Shown here piece by piece: positions 26,881 through 40,009 of a stretch of DNA of 51,886 nt. The stretch's first letter is position 1. Every line of letters begins with the position of its first letter. The position numbers and the translations under genes are program-made. The stretch spans positions 524,765 through 576,650 of the forward strand of contig NW_003122912.1 in assembly GCF_000003605.2 (NCBI RefSeq), read 5' to 3'. Origin of the DNA: Saccoglossus kowalevskii (Eukaryota; Hemichordata; Enteropneusta; Harrimaniidae). The notes below the pieces were generated by a model, which was not told the origin of the DNA, searched no databases, and saw only the letters and a list, made by a program, of their open reading frames with translations.

Positions 26881-28898
26881 ATAAATTACACTGAAAACCA
26901 CAGATGTAAAATTAAATATATATTCTGTAAGTATTATAAACTTCAATGATGTGGATCAGATTGTTTTTCACGTTGTACATCTCAAATATTAGACAGATAT
27001 TACCGGTAGTTGCCAAGCTTCTTGTGTGGAAAGCTAAATCATTTTTAATACGTTTTAAAACGATTTTTTGAGAACCGCGATTCTTCTAAATTATTCAACG
27101 TTATTCGTGATAGCGATGCCCTCCTTGACCTATGAAAATGCACCCCCATTTTCCGTGAATAGTGAAAAATAAACTTTCACGAGCCAACTTATTGTCTTTA
27201 CTTTGTACTTTGTCAAAGAGCCATTCCAGCCGAAATTACAGTACGAGGTGTATTTGCCTAAATGTTCATAGCAAAGTAAATAACAACCTTTGGAATGTTG
27301 GTTACGTGACGTGGGTGTATATCCAATTATTGGAAAGCAGCAGCGTGATCTGATCTATTCGTAGATGTCCCACGAGTACATCCGTTTAGATATCATGAAG
27401 TGTTATGTCACAGGGGAGTTGTTATACTTATCTACGTTGTATTAATCACCAAGTGTTATTATTAAAAAAGGTTTATTTCAAGAATATATACACTGTGTTA
27501 TTTTTTAAAAATGCATAGAATCAACAACAGACTATCCAATCCTCGTAAAAGCGTCGCATCCCCTATCCATCCTCCTTGCCCCTCCTTCATTATCAAGTGA
27601 CGGAAACTAGTGTTTCCTCGTTTTTTATTTGGCGGGGTGCTTGCTCAATAAAGTATAATCCCCCGGACTGAAACAATTCCTTTTGAGAAGCTGACTTTAT
27701 CAATGAGCAACGGAGATGGGTGTTTGAATATTGAATACATAATTAATATTGTCGCGCTTGTGAATAGATCTATAGAAGAAAGCAAATGAAGCTACCACAG
27801 TTGAATACATATTATAGATTTCCAGGTGGAGTAAATCTATTGATAAAACAGCCGTCACAACCTCCCCACTAGACATTTAGCGTATACGTGATAAAAATAA
27901 ACATAGCTTGAGAAATCCTACACTAAATGTCATAATAAATGTTTTCACTTAAGATTCCCAAGTGATAATACTGGCAAGAAAGAAGCATATATGATTATAA
28001 CAACAAACAATATAACAAAATAAATAAAAACAAATTCGAATAAAATTGCATCTATGTGACAGTTGTCATATTCTTGTAAAAGTATCTGTGTCTCTAAAAG
28101 TCCCTGCGAATACACGAATGAGTGATATTGTTCTAGAGTGCGCCCTCACACATCATCCCAGGACGGATAACGAAAAGAAAGATTGTGGGTGTCCCGCCAT
28201 CGCGAGAATATGTACTTTTCAGTCAGGAAACGATGACTTTCTTTGGGATGACTTTCACTTTTGTTAAATAGTCCGCATTCAGAATACAAAGTCGGATCAA
28301 AGTAATGGTACGGTATATCTGGATCATTGCGATGCCGCCTGCCAAAAAAAACATAGTTAAAACATAGCAAGCTTACTCTGGTCATTGGTACCTTGTATTA
28401 ATACTAGTATATACAATTAACTTGTAGAATTTAGAGATGAATATTTTGTTAAAAGCTAAATAATATCATTCAGCCTACTCATATAACACACGTTGTGAAT
28501 TTGTCGGAAACCAAACAATCTATCACACACACAAATATGTAATTAATAGAACAGTTTTACACAGTCTGTGACATATAACAAAATTTCCTTACTTGCAGTA
28601 TTCGTAATCCGACAAGCCATACACCGTTACGCTATCACACGCCCTCAACGCAAATATCATGGTGTACCAGCCTGTCGATAACCACGTCTTTGTTTCAAAT
28701 CTACGATTGTGAAAAAATATATATTCGAGTCATTGGATATATAATATAGATATAAAATAAGTAGCATTTTGACAAAATGAGGTGTAGGTGTCAACTTTCT
28801 TGTACACTGTTTCACCGTAAAATGAGTTTCTGAATGAACCATTGTTTTATTAGCATTTATGTTAGGAACAAATGAATGGTTAGAACTATAACATAACA
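26881..28898. other. No gene seen
   Basis: No supported exon. A weak tRNA-like patch around 28590-28650 is too degenerate to call. Confidence 0.5.
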
Positions 28899-29505
28899 TC
28901 GGTAGTTATAGACCCAGTGCGCGTACAACGGCAGTTATAGACCCAGTGCGCGTACATCGGCAGTTATAGACCTAGTGCACGTACACCGGCAGTTATAGAC
29001 CCAGTGCGCGTACAATGGCAGTTATAGACCCAGTGCGCGTACGTCGGCAGTTATAGACCCAGTGCGCGTACGTCGGCAGTTATAGACCCAGTGCGCGTAC
29101 ATCGGCAGTTATAGACCCAGTGCGCGTACATCAGCAGTTATACACCCAGTGCGCGTACATCGGCAGTTATAGACCCAGTGCGCGTACATCGGCAGTTATA
29201 TCCCCAGTGCGCTTACATCGGCAGTTATAGACCCAGTGCGCGTACATTGGCAGTTATAGACCCAGTGCGCGTACATCGGCAGTTATAGACCCAGTGCGCG
29301 TACATCGACAGTTATACACCCAGTGTGCGTACATCGGCAGTTATAGACCCAGTACGCGTACATCGACAGTTAGAGACCCAGTGCGCGTACATCGGCAGTT
29401 ATAGACCCAGTACGCGTACATTGGCAGTTATAGACCCAGTTTGCGTATATCGGCAGTTATAGACCCAGTGCGCGTACATCAGCAGTTATAGACCCAGTGC
29501 GCGTT
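28899..29505 (+). repeat. 29-bp minisatellite, about 21 units
   Basis: Tandem copies of a 29-base unit containing GGCAGTTATAGACCCAGTGC followed by GCGTACATC. Most copies differ at zero to three positions, so the array is young or homogenised. It lacks CRISPR architecture, since there are no unique spacers between the copies. It lies about 1.15 kb to the left of the palindrome array at 30654. Confidence 0.97.
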
Positions 29506-29751
29506 ATAGCATGTTTCAAGATATTGCCAGGAACTATTACGACCTCACTATGTGTATGCGTCACTACAATCCTTTCGCAGACGTGGACACTACTTTTTCA
29601 TTACTGGGCATACAGTGCATCATCAAAAAACTTCTCATTGTATGTAATAATGGGGAAAAGATTATCACCTGATCACTGAATGCCAATTGTTTTAATGTTT
29701 TAAAGGGCGGTGGTCGTCGCGCCACGCATACATATGTGTCTCATATACACA

Positions 29752-29941
29752 GATCAACCAGTACAAACCGGAACGTTACTAAGCTTTAATTAAGTGATTC
29801 TCTAGGTGGTTGGTATGTATTGAAGGAGCCACCGGCGGTAGTTAGTGCAAGTCGCGCCAAGGTAAAAATTTATTTTTTATGATTTCCATTAGTAGAGCGC
29901 GTTGTGGGACAATCAATCAACACAAGTGTCGCACAATGCGC
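29752..29941 (+). repeat. Dispersed repeat, copy B
   Basis: Second copy of the family at 23583-23768, same orientation, with a small A/T-rich insertion after GTCGCGCCAAGG. Confidence 0.65.
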
Positions 29942-30653
29942 GGCACGACGACTGTGGCTTTTTAACATTTTTTTACCGAAAAATTGGGGTGTGGAGAAAT
30001 TATTTGTTCAAAAAAACTAGTGCAAAGGTAAATTTTGCCATACTCTATGACATTATCCGGCAACCCTTAACAGGACGAGAAACAGTTCCCAGTTTTCGAA
30101 AAACATGGTTTTTACATTTTTTGATCAGAAAATTTAACAAAATGTATTGGAAATGAAGATAATTTTACTTTTTATGATGATCGAATATAGAAAAGTATTA
30201 TTGTATGTCACAAGTGTGCCTAAAGTGCCTGTGAAATAGTCCACGACTACAAAAACCATCAATGTATACGTTACTATATATCACTTGAAAAAAAATTCTT
30301 TGATCTTAGTATGGCAGCAACAGTAAGAAATTGTTTATTTCATTAAAAATATATATACATAAAAAAGATATTTCACAGAACACTTTTGTACAACAAAAAT
30401 GAATGATATGAGACAAACAGTATAGTTTTATGGACAGAAAATATGTTATGAAACTTTCTAACCTACAAATATCCAGTTTACCATATGTAATTTCACTATA
30501 ATTAACAGATGCATATTGAAATAGAAAATATTTGGGTAAAATATACCATCGTTTGGATAGTCGAGAAACTTTAGATTTTGATCCTCATATTACAATTCAA
30601 TATCAGCAACTGCTAAGCTCTCAGAAGTGCCAAAGGGCTCTCCAGACAAAGAG
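29942..30653. other. AT-rich DNA outside the left palindrome array
   Basis: No gene seen. The outer end of the proposed 20-kb unit might lie here. A weak similarity exists between AGAAACAGTTCC near 30080 and the reverse complement of sequence near 51167, but it is too short to be called a terminal repeat. Confidence 0.4.
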
Positions 30654-30972
30654 TGTCAGAAATTTCCGACAACACTGCTATATTGAGATGTCAGAAATTT
30701 CCGACAACACTGTTATAATGAGATGTCAGAAATTTCCGACAACAGTACCAATGTGAAATGTCAGAAATTTCTGACAACACTGTTATATTGAGATGTCAGA
30801 AATTTCCGACAACAGTACCAATGTAAAATGTCAGAAATTTCCGACAACACTGTTATGTTGAGATGTCAGAAATTTCCGAAAACAGTACCAATGTGAAATG
30901 TCAGAAATTTCCGACAACACTGTTGAGATGTCAGAAATTTTCGACAACAGTACTAAATTTCTGATAACACTG
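30654..30972. repeat. Left tandem array, 35-bp units with palindromic core
   Basis: Nine full and one partial unit. Each holds TGTCAGAAATTTCCGACA, an 18-base inverted repeat with one mismatched pair; the fourth copy, ending TTTCTGACA, is perfectly palindromic. Two spacer types largely alternate, ACACTGTTATATTGAGA and ACAGTACCAATGTGAAA, giving a 70-base higher-order period. The array starts about 570 bases beyond the stop codon of the minus-strand DUF7869 gene. It may be a dimer-binding site cluster or part of that gene's 3' UTR. Confidence 0.95.
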
Positions 30973-31081
30973 AGAATGACCATGACAAAATCTTGGTAAG
31001 AACTGTCCTCACTTCTATTAAAATGTGCATTTTAGTGCAAACAAATAAATGTTTTCTACATGTAGCAACTAAAAAAAAAAG

Positions 31082-31087
31082 TTTAAT
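31082..31087 (-). terminator. Possible polyadenylation signal of the DUF7869 gene
   Basis: ATTAAA on the minus strand, about 460 bases beyond the stop codon and before the left palindrome array. A canonical AATAAA on this strand lies only at 30339-30334, beyond the array, so the 3' end may be at either site. Confidence 0.25.
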
Positions 31088-31542
31088 ACCTCTATCCAAT
31101 TTACAGAAAATGATAATGAAATTTGTCAAGAGAAAATTAGCAAATTAAAATATTTCTCAAGAACATTACAGTCGACACTGTATGAAGATGGGCCACATCC
31201 AATGAAGATTTAAACATTTACTACAATACAACAAGTTCGATAACAGACCCAAAAATTCTACACAGATTCACAAGGATATGCCGTTCGACTCCAACCATAA
31301 CTGTCATTACAGTACACATTTTTTGGGTTTCAATTTAGATCATACAGAGTTGCATTCAGTTCAAGTTTAAAACTCTGGTTTACCAGCATTTTGACTTGCA
31401 ATTAGTTGTGGGTAAATGCTAACACAAATTAGCCACTTTCACTACTGTCAACTTAAAATAAAAGAACCTATCAAAGATAATGTCACCCACTGAATAACCT
31501 TAAGAAGTCCCGTCTCAGATTTCTGCACATATTTTCATTACT

Positions 31543-34500
31543 TCAGTCACTGTCACTGTTGAGAAAAAAGTAAACGATAAACAAAAAAGGAATTGCATTT
31601 AAAAGACTAATTTGATAATCATTTCTCAAAAGCTGAAAAATCGCTTTATTTAATTACCTATTATGATAGAACACAGTTCATTCCAAAACTGAAACCACAA
31701 ACTTTTTACAATGCAACTGTGCAAAACAGCCTACATTTTACATTACTGTTTATACCAGAATATTTTTGTGTGTTTTCTTATATTGCAAGAAATTGACACA
31801 AATTGCCTTATTTCTAGATAACTATATTGATATTTTAAATATACTGAATACAGTTAGTAAAAATATTGCCTGTATTAATATACGATTAATATAAAAACTA
31901 ACCTGGCATTGAATTTGTCCAGCTCAGCATACTTTTTCTTAAGATTTTCTGAAGTGCCTTTCTTTAATTTGTTTGATTTAGTGAACGCAAAATCCCATAA
32001 AATACAAGACTCTACTTCAACTTCATCCTCCCATGCATTTCTATTTGCTCCAACCCCATGGTATGCTGATTTCCAAACACCTGTGTATGTCCCAACAAAC
32101 CAATGTATTTTCAGTTTGCTGTCTGTCCTTGCAATGACTTGAGCTATCTGTGGCCTAGCATCATTATCAGGTGCCCAAACAGCAACCAGCATACCATCTT
32201 TAACTGAAATGAAGTCATCCATCTCCTGTACTTCAGGAACAACCTTCTTTCCTTGATTTCCAATAATGATCTAAATACGGTATACAAAAATAAAATTTTT
32301 GTCATTTTTTAAAAAGTAACCAACATCCACTCTAATAAAGGGATGTAACAAGTGAAAATAATAGATATTTGACTTTTCAAACTTAATGTGATTCTATGTA
32401 CCATCAGTATGGCACTTACTGGATTACATGCACGGTTCAGATTCTGTTCAATTCTTCGTATATTTTCAGGCATTGCATCCAAATCTTCAGAATTTTGCCT
32501 TAACTGTTGTTTGGCCTCTGCTGCCTCTACTAAATCATGAAGCTGCCACCTTTCAGGAACATCTACGGGAGTCTGAAAATGACAGTCACAATAAAAAAAC
32601 TTGCAAGTTATGAAAAATCAAACATTATAATGTTTAATAGTAAATTAACAATTAAAAATAGGCACATGGGCCTGTCACTCATCGGTGATTATAACTTTAC
32701 CGTCTTGGGAAGTTAATTTTACCCCCAGGTGCAAATGTTTCTAAACTTTTTTGGGAGCAAGATGCTAGTAAAATAAGCAAATTTACAATAAACTTTGATT
32801 GTTTATGTTTTTATTAGCGCATTATTGCAATGTAACTATATATTTATGTTGATTTTGTTTTCACATTAACTTTACACACATTATCTATGATGTCAATCAT
32901 ACATTATTATGACCAATGCATTTGCTAAATTAGACTGTTCATGTTTTTTTCACACTGTCATCCAATTTTGTTTCGTCGTCACGACCGAGTGTCCAAGCGT
33001 CATGGTACAGTGTCGTTTCAGAGGCCTGGAAAGAACACTTTGCTAAAAACTGTAATTAGTGACTGACCAGATGTATAAATGCACATAGTTTGGTCAAAAG
33101 TCCAAGTATGTAAAACTCCCTTTTACACAAACGTTCCAGTGCGACCATGGATCCATAGAGAGAACATATAGGATTGTGGGTGTCAAGTGTTGCAATGCAG
33201 TGTACATGCGCGATGTCAAGTACAAATGGAACACCCGGTACTTACTTTTTCTAAATCCTTTATATTACTCATGAAATCTTTCCAAGATTGTACAGCATGA
33301 GATGGCATTCTGTGAACAAAACCATTTGGAATGGATCTTTCCAGGGCTTCAACATCTAATTTCATTAAACTTGGTACTACCCATTCTGGGGGGTCATCTA
33401 TACATGGAGTACTCTAATATGAAAACATACACAGAAAGAACATTAGCTTTGCTAAATAAAGTTTAAAATTTTGTAACTGGGACTCATCTTGCAGTCACGC
33501 TAGTGCAAACCCTGAGCTTATCACAATCACACCTACACCTCCCAAACCTCCAATAATATGTGCCAACACATTTCTGTAGGTGTGACTGTGTTAAAATTAA
33601 AAAAAAAATGCAGGTAACAGCACCTGGTGTTCTCGCCAGAAACAGGACACTGTGTAATCAATAAATTACTTATCAGTCTGATGGACTGAGGAGATAAAAA
33701 TAAATTATTTCTAACTTACTTTGAAACATATTAGGCCTGGAACATCATCTTCACTAGTACACTGAGGTTCCCATGGGTCTGATGACCATAATCTATAATG
33801 CATGTATGTTTTCTGGTCAACTTTTCTGAATCGAAAGTTATGTGGCTTTGAATGTCCATTAAAATTACCATATAGATGTGGTATCAGCCATTCTTTTATA
33901 TTTAGAAGTGGCCCCAATACCGCCACATTGATGGCAGGTGTATAGGCATTCTTGATAATACTTATCAAATCTGTAAATATACAATAATATTAGCATTACA
34001 TGGATAACACACATTTACAGTCACAAATGAAACAGAAGAAGCAATCTGTTGGGATTTAACAAATAATAAAGACATTAGCAAACACTGTTCATTACAATCT
34101 AAATATGTAAAGTTTTTCAAAATGAATGTGTACCTAGATTTTACTATCAGTACATATGTTTTTGAATATTTTTTATCTACATGTATTGCTTGCACAACGT
34201 ACCTTCAACTGTATATGCATTATCTTTCCTGAGGCCTGTTGATATTTTAGAAAACATCTGATCAACATTTTCATGGGTATGACCAACCGGTAAAAAGTTG
34301 ACATACACCTTCAGAAGAAAAACAGTAAATTGGAACTGTAACAATCATGTTTTATGTGCTGCATAGTTTTTATCTGATCTGATACAATTACAAATCTCAA
34401 AGATAAGTACAATACCAGAGATACTAGTAATTGAATTATGTGCTGTTCCTGTCTTGATAACTTAGAACCGCTTTCTAGGCTTCAAGCTAATGTAATATCA

Positions 34501-37500
34501 GCACTCTCCCAATATTCAGGAACTTACACGTTAAAATATTAACAACAGAAAAATAGTAATGTAACGGGGAGATCAAGCTATTTATTCAGAGTCCATGGTA
34601 AGTGCAAATCATAACCTACAATACTAAATATGCGAATAGGAAGTGAAGAAACATTGTATTTACCCATTTACTTCATCATAAAATATGAAAAAGATCAGGG
34701 TCCCTATAAAATATCACATGGTTTGTAGATGTTGTTCTACTGGTTGAAATAGGATATCTTTTCAGTAATAACTTGAATAAATACTTACCTCTTCAAATAT
34801 ATCTAGTTCCACTAATAATGACATGAAGCTGAGAACATAACGGTTTTTGTTTTCACGGAAACAGTTATCTAGTTGGAGATACAGTACTTTGGCAAGATGA
34901 TTTTTGGCAGCAACTAGCACTTCTAACAGAACATTTAATGTTAAGTTGGAGTCATGTGGCACTTGATTAAAGTCAATATATACATATGGCAACTTCCCAG
35001 ATGTCACACCTGTATGCACAATATTTCCTTGATGTTTGGGGTAAAAAAAACATTAAATGTTAGTACTAACATAGATATTCGCAAGATAAACTTGTAATGT
35101 AGTTCCTCTTACTCAATGGAAGTAGTATTTTAACTACTGTAAATATTGTACTCTACTCTTTAGTGAATGTTATGTCTCCACAAGTTATTTCAGTAAAATT
35201 TATAGTTCATCGAATGTTATGCAGGAGTACTGTAACTGATTATCTGTACAATTATATTTCCCAATCACAGCAGCTAAACAGTCAGTACAAAACAAACAAT
35301 ACCTGTAACATGTGACCTAAGTCTATGTAAATTAGAGGTTCCCTTGTCTTCTTTAATCAGATGTGGTAAATCAGTTTTATTTTGATCCATGCCATCTTGT
35401 ATAATAGTCAGTATTTCGTCTGGCTCCTTCTCGGCTTTCTCTCTATGGTAATGGAATCGTTTACGCTCTTTTCTAGAAAGCATAAAGAGGATAAAGTAAG
35501 TGACTAACTTGAACTAAACCAACTCCACAATATGACAAAAAATGTGAATTAAAAAAACAACATCGATTCATAAAAATAAGTGCAGTCCCGATGATGCATT
35601 GTCAAACAGTCTGCCTTCTGCACATGCATACTTGCTAGACTCTCATAACATATTGAAGTTGTATTTTAATTTTTGTTAAAAACTAATCATTTTTTCTTTT
35701 CAAAAACATATGTATATATATTTTACTATACTTCATACAGTACAACGCGTGAAAACAGTAAATTTTAAAAAAGAGTTCTCGGCTACTTAGGGAGTCCCAA
35801 ATAAACATGGTAAATCCAGACGACTACATACAGCCAAAACAAAGTCAGCTTGGACTTTCAGTTGTGGGACACGACAAAATAAACGCTGCCGATGATACAT
35901 TTCGAGAATAAACGCAATCAAAGGCGCCGACCACGCACGTTGGAAATAAATAATAATTTTATTCAACACGAAAATCCACTACAGAGAATAATTTTATGGT
36001 TGTAAAACAAATAACAGAAATAACACTTCACGCAACTAATATCACAAATAACACAGTTTATTTTTCAAATTTTGACAAATTTCACTTTTTAATTTTTTAT
36101 GGCATTGTATGAACATCTGTATTCTGTAAAAATTTGAAATTAAAATTATTAGTGGAACTCTGTTAAATTTGCATCAAAAAATTAATAAGTGAATGCATGT
36201 GGCAGTGTTGTTGTTTTAATTGGCTCATTTGCATAAATAGACATAACCGGTTGCCTATCTACAGTTGACTGACAGGGCATATGCAAATTACTGATCAGGG
36301 GTCAAACTCATCTAATACCATAAGCTAATGTTATTGTTTAGGACAAAGCAAAATTGAAGTACAGTTCACTCCAAGAGAACACGTTGCGACATGAAGTAAC
36401 ACCTGCCTTTTCACTCTGCAAACGCACACACAAGCACTATTTCCGTATATTGAATACGTTGGCAAAGAAAAAATACCAAAAGGAACAAGTTTAAATCATG
36501 TTTGTATTAACACAACACGAAAGCAGTTTCACAGTGAATACGAGTAATTACATTACGTGAGCATGATTACTAAAAACTGTGGCGTGATTGAAGGAGGCTG
36601 ATGTTCTATTTATTTCCAATACATGTGGTTGGCGACTTTGATTGCGTTTATTTTTTAAATGTATCATAGGCTGAGTTTGTTTTGTTCTGTCTTGCAACTG
36701 AAAGTCCAAGCTAACTTTGTTTTGGCTGTAATGTGCTTTTGCCAAGTTTTTTCTGTCTTACCACACCATTTTTTGTTAGTTAATGCTTTAAATGTGCAAC
36801 CAGACTCCCCAGGCCAATGTTAGTGAGCTACTCACTGTTGCATCTTGGGATTTAATTTGAACTAAGTCAAATAACTTAGCCATTTTTCAGGCAAAACCCA
36901 CAGATGATTTCCTGGATTTCTCACAAATTGTGCACATGTTGGATTTAAGTTAAGGGTCAAATTAACCTACATAAGTTTACAAAAAGGTTTCAACTAAATA
37001 TAAAACATAATAAGCCACAAAAAAAATCACCAAAAATTCAACGTCTGTCATAACATTGAAAATAAAGTTTTTATTTATGCGACAACCACTATGCTACCAG
37101 TGACTGGTAATTCTTTGATCCTGATCTGTGTGATTGACATGCCTATTGTCTGTACATGTGCGACTAATTTCTCTAAAAGGTGTAGTCTTTAATGTATAGG
37201 GTGAACATTTTAAGCGATAACATTTTGAATACCTACAAAGCGAATGTGAAAGCAACTGCTTCAAAGAAGAAGTCAGAAAATTAGAAATAAACAAATCCTC
37301 ATCTTTATTGTTTTTTACCTACCATACCTTTATACAAATCTACCAATCCAGCAATAAAGGAATACAAATACTTACTCAACTTGATGGTTATGTAGAATTA
37401 CCAATGCTCTAATTCTGTTTCTCTCCACAGCTGACTTTGCCTTCTGATACTGTTCATCTAATTGTACACATGTGCTACACGCTACAAACTCATTACCCTA

Positions 37501-40009
37501 CACAAAGAAAAATCAATGCATATAACAAATCAAATTACCGGTACCAATTAAGAAAATATGTAATTTAACTCTGGAAAAATATCATGTATAAATTTATTAT
37601 GTATAATTTATGTACATATTAAGGTGAACCACTTGAAGAAACGGGTCCAACTACATGTACAAAACTGTGTTAATGTGTTTTTATGGTGAATAAAAAAAAT
37701 AAACATGTACGTACAGGGTGACAAATAGCTACCCACATACACACACATTCTCACTGAATAACGTAAAAATGACTAATTTCCACTGGGTTTTGGAAAATTT
37801 ACCAGTCTGGTAAAATTTGTGGTTTGTTCAGTTAAACATTAAAGAATTCTTCACACAGTTTTATTTAATTAAGGTATAGATGCAGGCTCTATTATTATCC
37901 AAACAGTCTTGGCTATAGACTGTTAAAATTTTACATCAATGTGAATAGTGGAACATACTCAAAAAAAACAATTTTAAAATATAGAAAACAGGTACAAACA
38001 TTCTCTCTTTTGAATGCTTAGCAAGATTTAGCAAGGCTGTACATAAATAATAAAAAAGAAACATGGCGAAAGAAAAAGTAATGACAGGATCTTCATATTA
38101 TGTATTATTTAACTTTTTACAAAACAATAATAGGTTTAAACACAGTCCCTCTGGTTTAAGTTTGGAACTGTTACAGCCATTTTAATTATGAGCATGAACA
38201 AACTTCTTACTGAGCGAATGTTTATGCAGATTAGCCATTATCTCTACTTGTGTTTTTCAGTTTACCATGGAAGTTCAAATATAAATACATGTAGCTCTCA
38301 CAATTCTTGTTTATTCCAAGTGAAACCTTAACACAACGTTTATTAGTTCAGGTGTATAGATAGTATGTTTTGTTTTCATATTACAAAGTTGTCAAGCAGG
38401 ATGTGTGCCGTATATGTTCAATCCCGGTCAGTATTTCACACTTCGAATGTCATTGTCCGATAATACAAAGCTTTTAAAAATAAGCCCAGACGTCCTTTTG
38501 TTTGTAAATACATCGTCGAATAGTGTGTCAATTTTGCAATCAGTCAAATGTAGCAGGCAAAATTAACCAACATCGAATGAAAGGCTATGAAAAAAAATCT
38601 CAGATAACCAACTCTAAGAAAACCATTTGGATTGGTTGTATGGGGCACCGCCAGCTGGCATCGCTGTCGCTGGGTGCATATGATAGAGGGAAGTTGTGCA
38701 ACCAAATTTGCCAAGTTCGCAGTTTTTCGCCGATAACAAAATAACTAAGGCAAAAACTCACGGTTTTCAGCATTTTTGTAATAAAGACATTATTCTCTAT
38801 TAATAATCCGCCCAAAACAGTAAAATTTATATTAATTCTTGTGTTTTTTCGACGTTTTTCGAAAAACCTGCGATTAGGCTGCGAAAGTAAACAATCCGGA
38901 GGGGGTGAAACGGAAGAGCATTACCAGGCGACGGACGCTGGGCTCTTTGGCAACGACCGCAAACGTATCGTGTCCAGTCATTGGTTAGTCACATAGAGGT
39001 CAAAATACGCGTTCTATTTTTACGCATTAAATTTGGCTCTTCTCTCTATCATATACACCCAGCGATACCGATACCAGCTGACTGTGGAACATAAATACCC
39101 AAAGATAATAAATACCTTGCCAATGGTGAATTCTGACAAATGTGTTGTCCACATCCTGCAGAAATAATCATAGCAAATGGTGTCTTGTCTGCAAAAACCT
39201 CTCTGCTCGAATTCATTGATCATTCTTTCATACACCATAATTTTTGTCCAGGAACATGGTAAAACAACTTTGGTGTTGTGTGGCATGTAGTCGCCCATTC
39301 TCTCAAAATAAAAGCGCATCCATGCAATTGATGTTGAAGTTTTGTCACGCATGCCACCCCTGTATAAATTGCCGTGCTTCACAGTAATAATATCTCGGCG
39401 GAACAGCTTTTGGCACTCTCTGAATCTGTAGCGTGAGACATTGAACACCATGCACCAACAAAAAATACATACATCCTTTCCATAAATTCGCAAATTAGTT
39501 TCTGCATAAACTTTGCCTTTGATGTATCTTTTGAATGACGAATCTCGAATGACCTTCAAAATGAATTGTTTTTGCTTAGACTCGTTTAAATTTTTCATTT
39601 CCCGCTCGCACTGAAGCACGTCGTTCACGGTTAGATCTCGAATACAATAGTCATTGCAACATGTCTCACATAACACATCAACTGGGTTACGTATTGGCTG
39701 ACTTAGTCGACGGCGCTTCGTGCTATAAGTTTTGTTTGGCGTAGAACTTGCTGCTGGTTCGGTCTGCGGGGAGTTGACAGCAACACCGCGTTCGCTGAAA
39801 GAGTCAATGCTCCTGCTACTGGTGCTTTCATCGAACTGTGTTCTTATACTTGTATCAGAAATAGAACTATCAAATACAGTGTGTATGGATGAGCGAGTAT
39901 TCTCACCTTCAAGTGAATCGTCGAACAAAGTAACCACACTGTTAACAGATTCGTCGAATAATGTTGTAAACGAACACTCGTGGACACTCTCCATGATTCG
40001 ACCATTCAT
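31543..40009 (-). CDS. DUF7869-type protein, DDE/RNase-H-like pattern with SH3/Tudor-like tail, 821 aa
   Basis: Ten exons with GT-AG sites and consistent phases: 40009-39116, 37497-37376, 35472-35303, 35009-34789, 34308-34203, 33970-33720, 33413-33246, 32572-32420, 32270-31903, 31555-31543. The frame is open throughout and ends SDSD-stop. Residues 1-120 are acidic with repeated T-x-FD-x-S words. Residues about 120-298 hold cysteine pairs (CETCCNDYC, VCIFCWC) and an HGN motif. The core carries IIQDGMDQNK (363-372), VYIDFNQVPHDSN, YLQLDNCFRENKNRYV (439-454) and VGHTHENVDQMFSKIS (477-492). I recognise this combination from the DUF7869 family of uncharacterised eukaryotic proteins. D365/D368, D443 and E482/D485 are spaced like a DDE transposase or integrase triad, which is inference. 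Residues about 710-800 resemble an SH3/Tudor-like chromatin-reader module. The start at 40009 has A at -3; an upstream in-frame ATG at 40051 is possible. Confidence 0.85.
35820..35960 (+). repeat. Intronic inverted repeat, left copy
   Basis: Contains CAGCCAAAACAAAGTCAGCT, TGGACTTTCAGTTG, GATGATACATTT, AATAAACGCAATCAAAG and TTGGAAATAAATA. The reverse complement of 36590-36740 matches over about 130 bases at roughly 80 percent by eye. It lies in the second intron of the minus-strand DUF7869 gene. Confidence 0.7.
36590..36740 (-). repeat. Intronic inverted repeat, right copy
   Basis: Partner of 35820-35960 in the opposite orientation, with about 630 bases between. Together they could be the ends of a ~0.9-kb non-coding element or two independent insertions of one repeat family. 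Confidence 0.7.

Noticed and set aside
28590-28650. tRNA-like patch on the minus strand
   Set aside because: A-box resemblance is fair, but the B box and arm pairing are too poor for a tRNA or a firm SINE call.
28899-29505. CRISPR-like array
   Set aside because: Units are contiguous 29-base copies without unique spacers, and the DNA is clearly animal.
38523-38744. Plus-strand frame inside the first intron of the DUF7869 gene
   Set aside because: No domain; the neighbouring GC-richer patch (38880-38990) could be a regulatory region, but nothing specific was visible.
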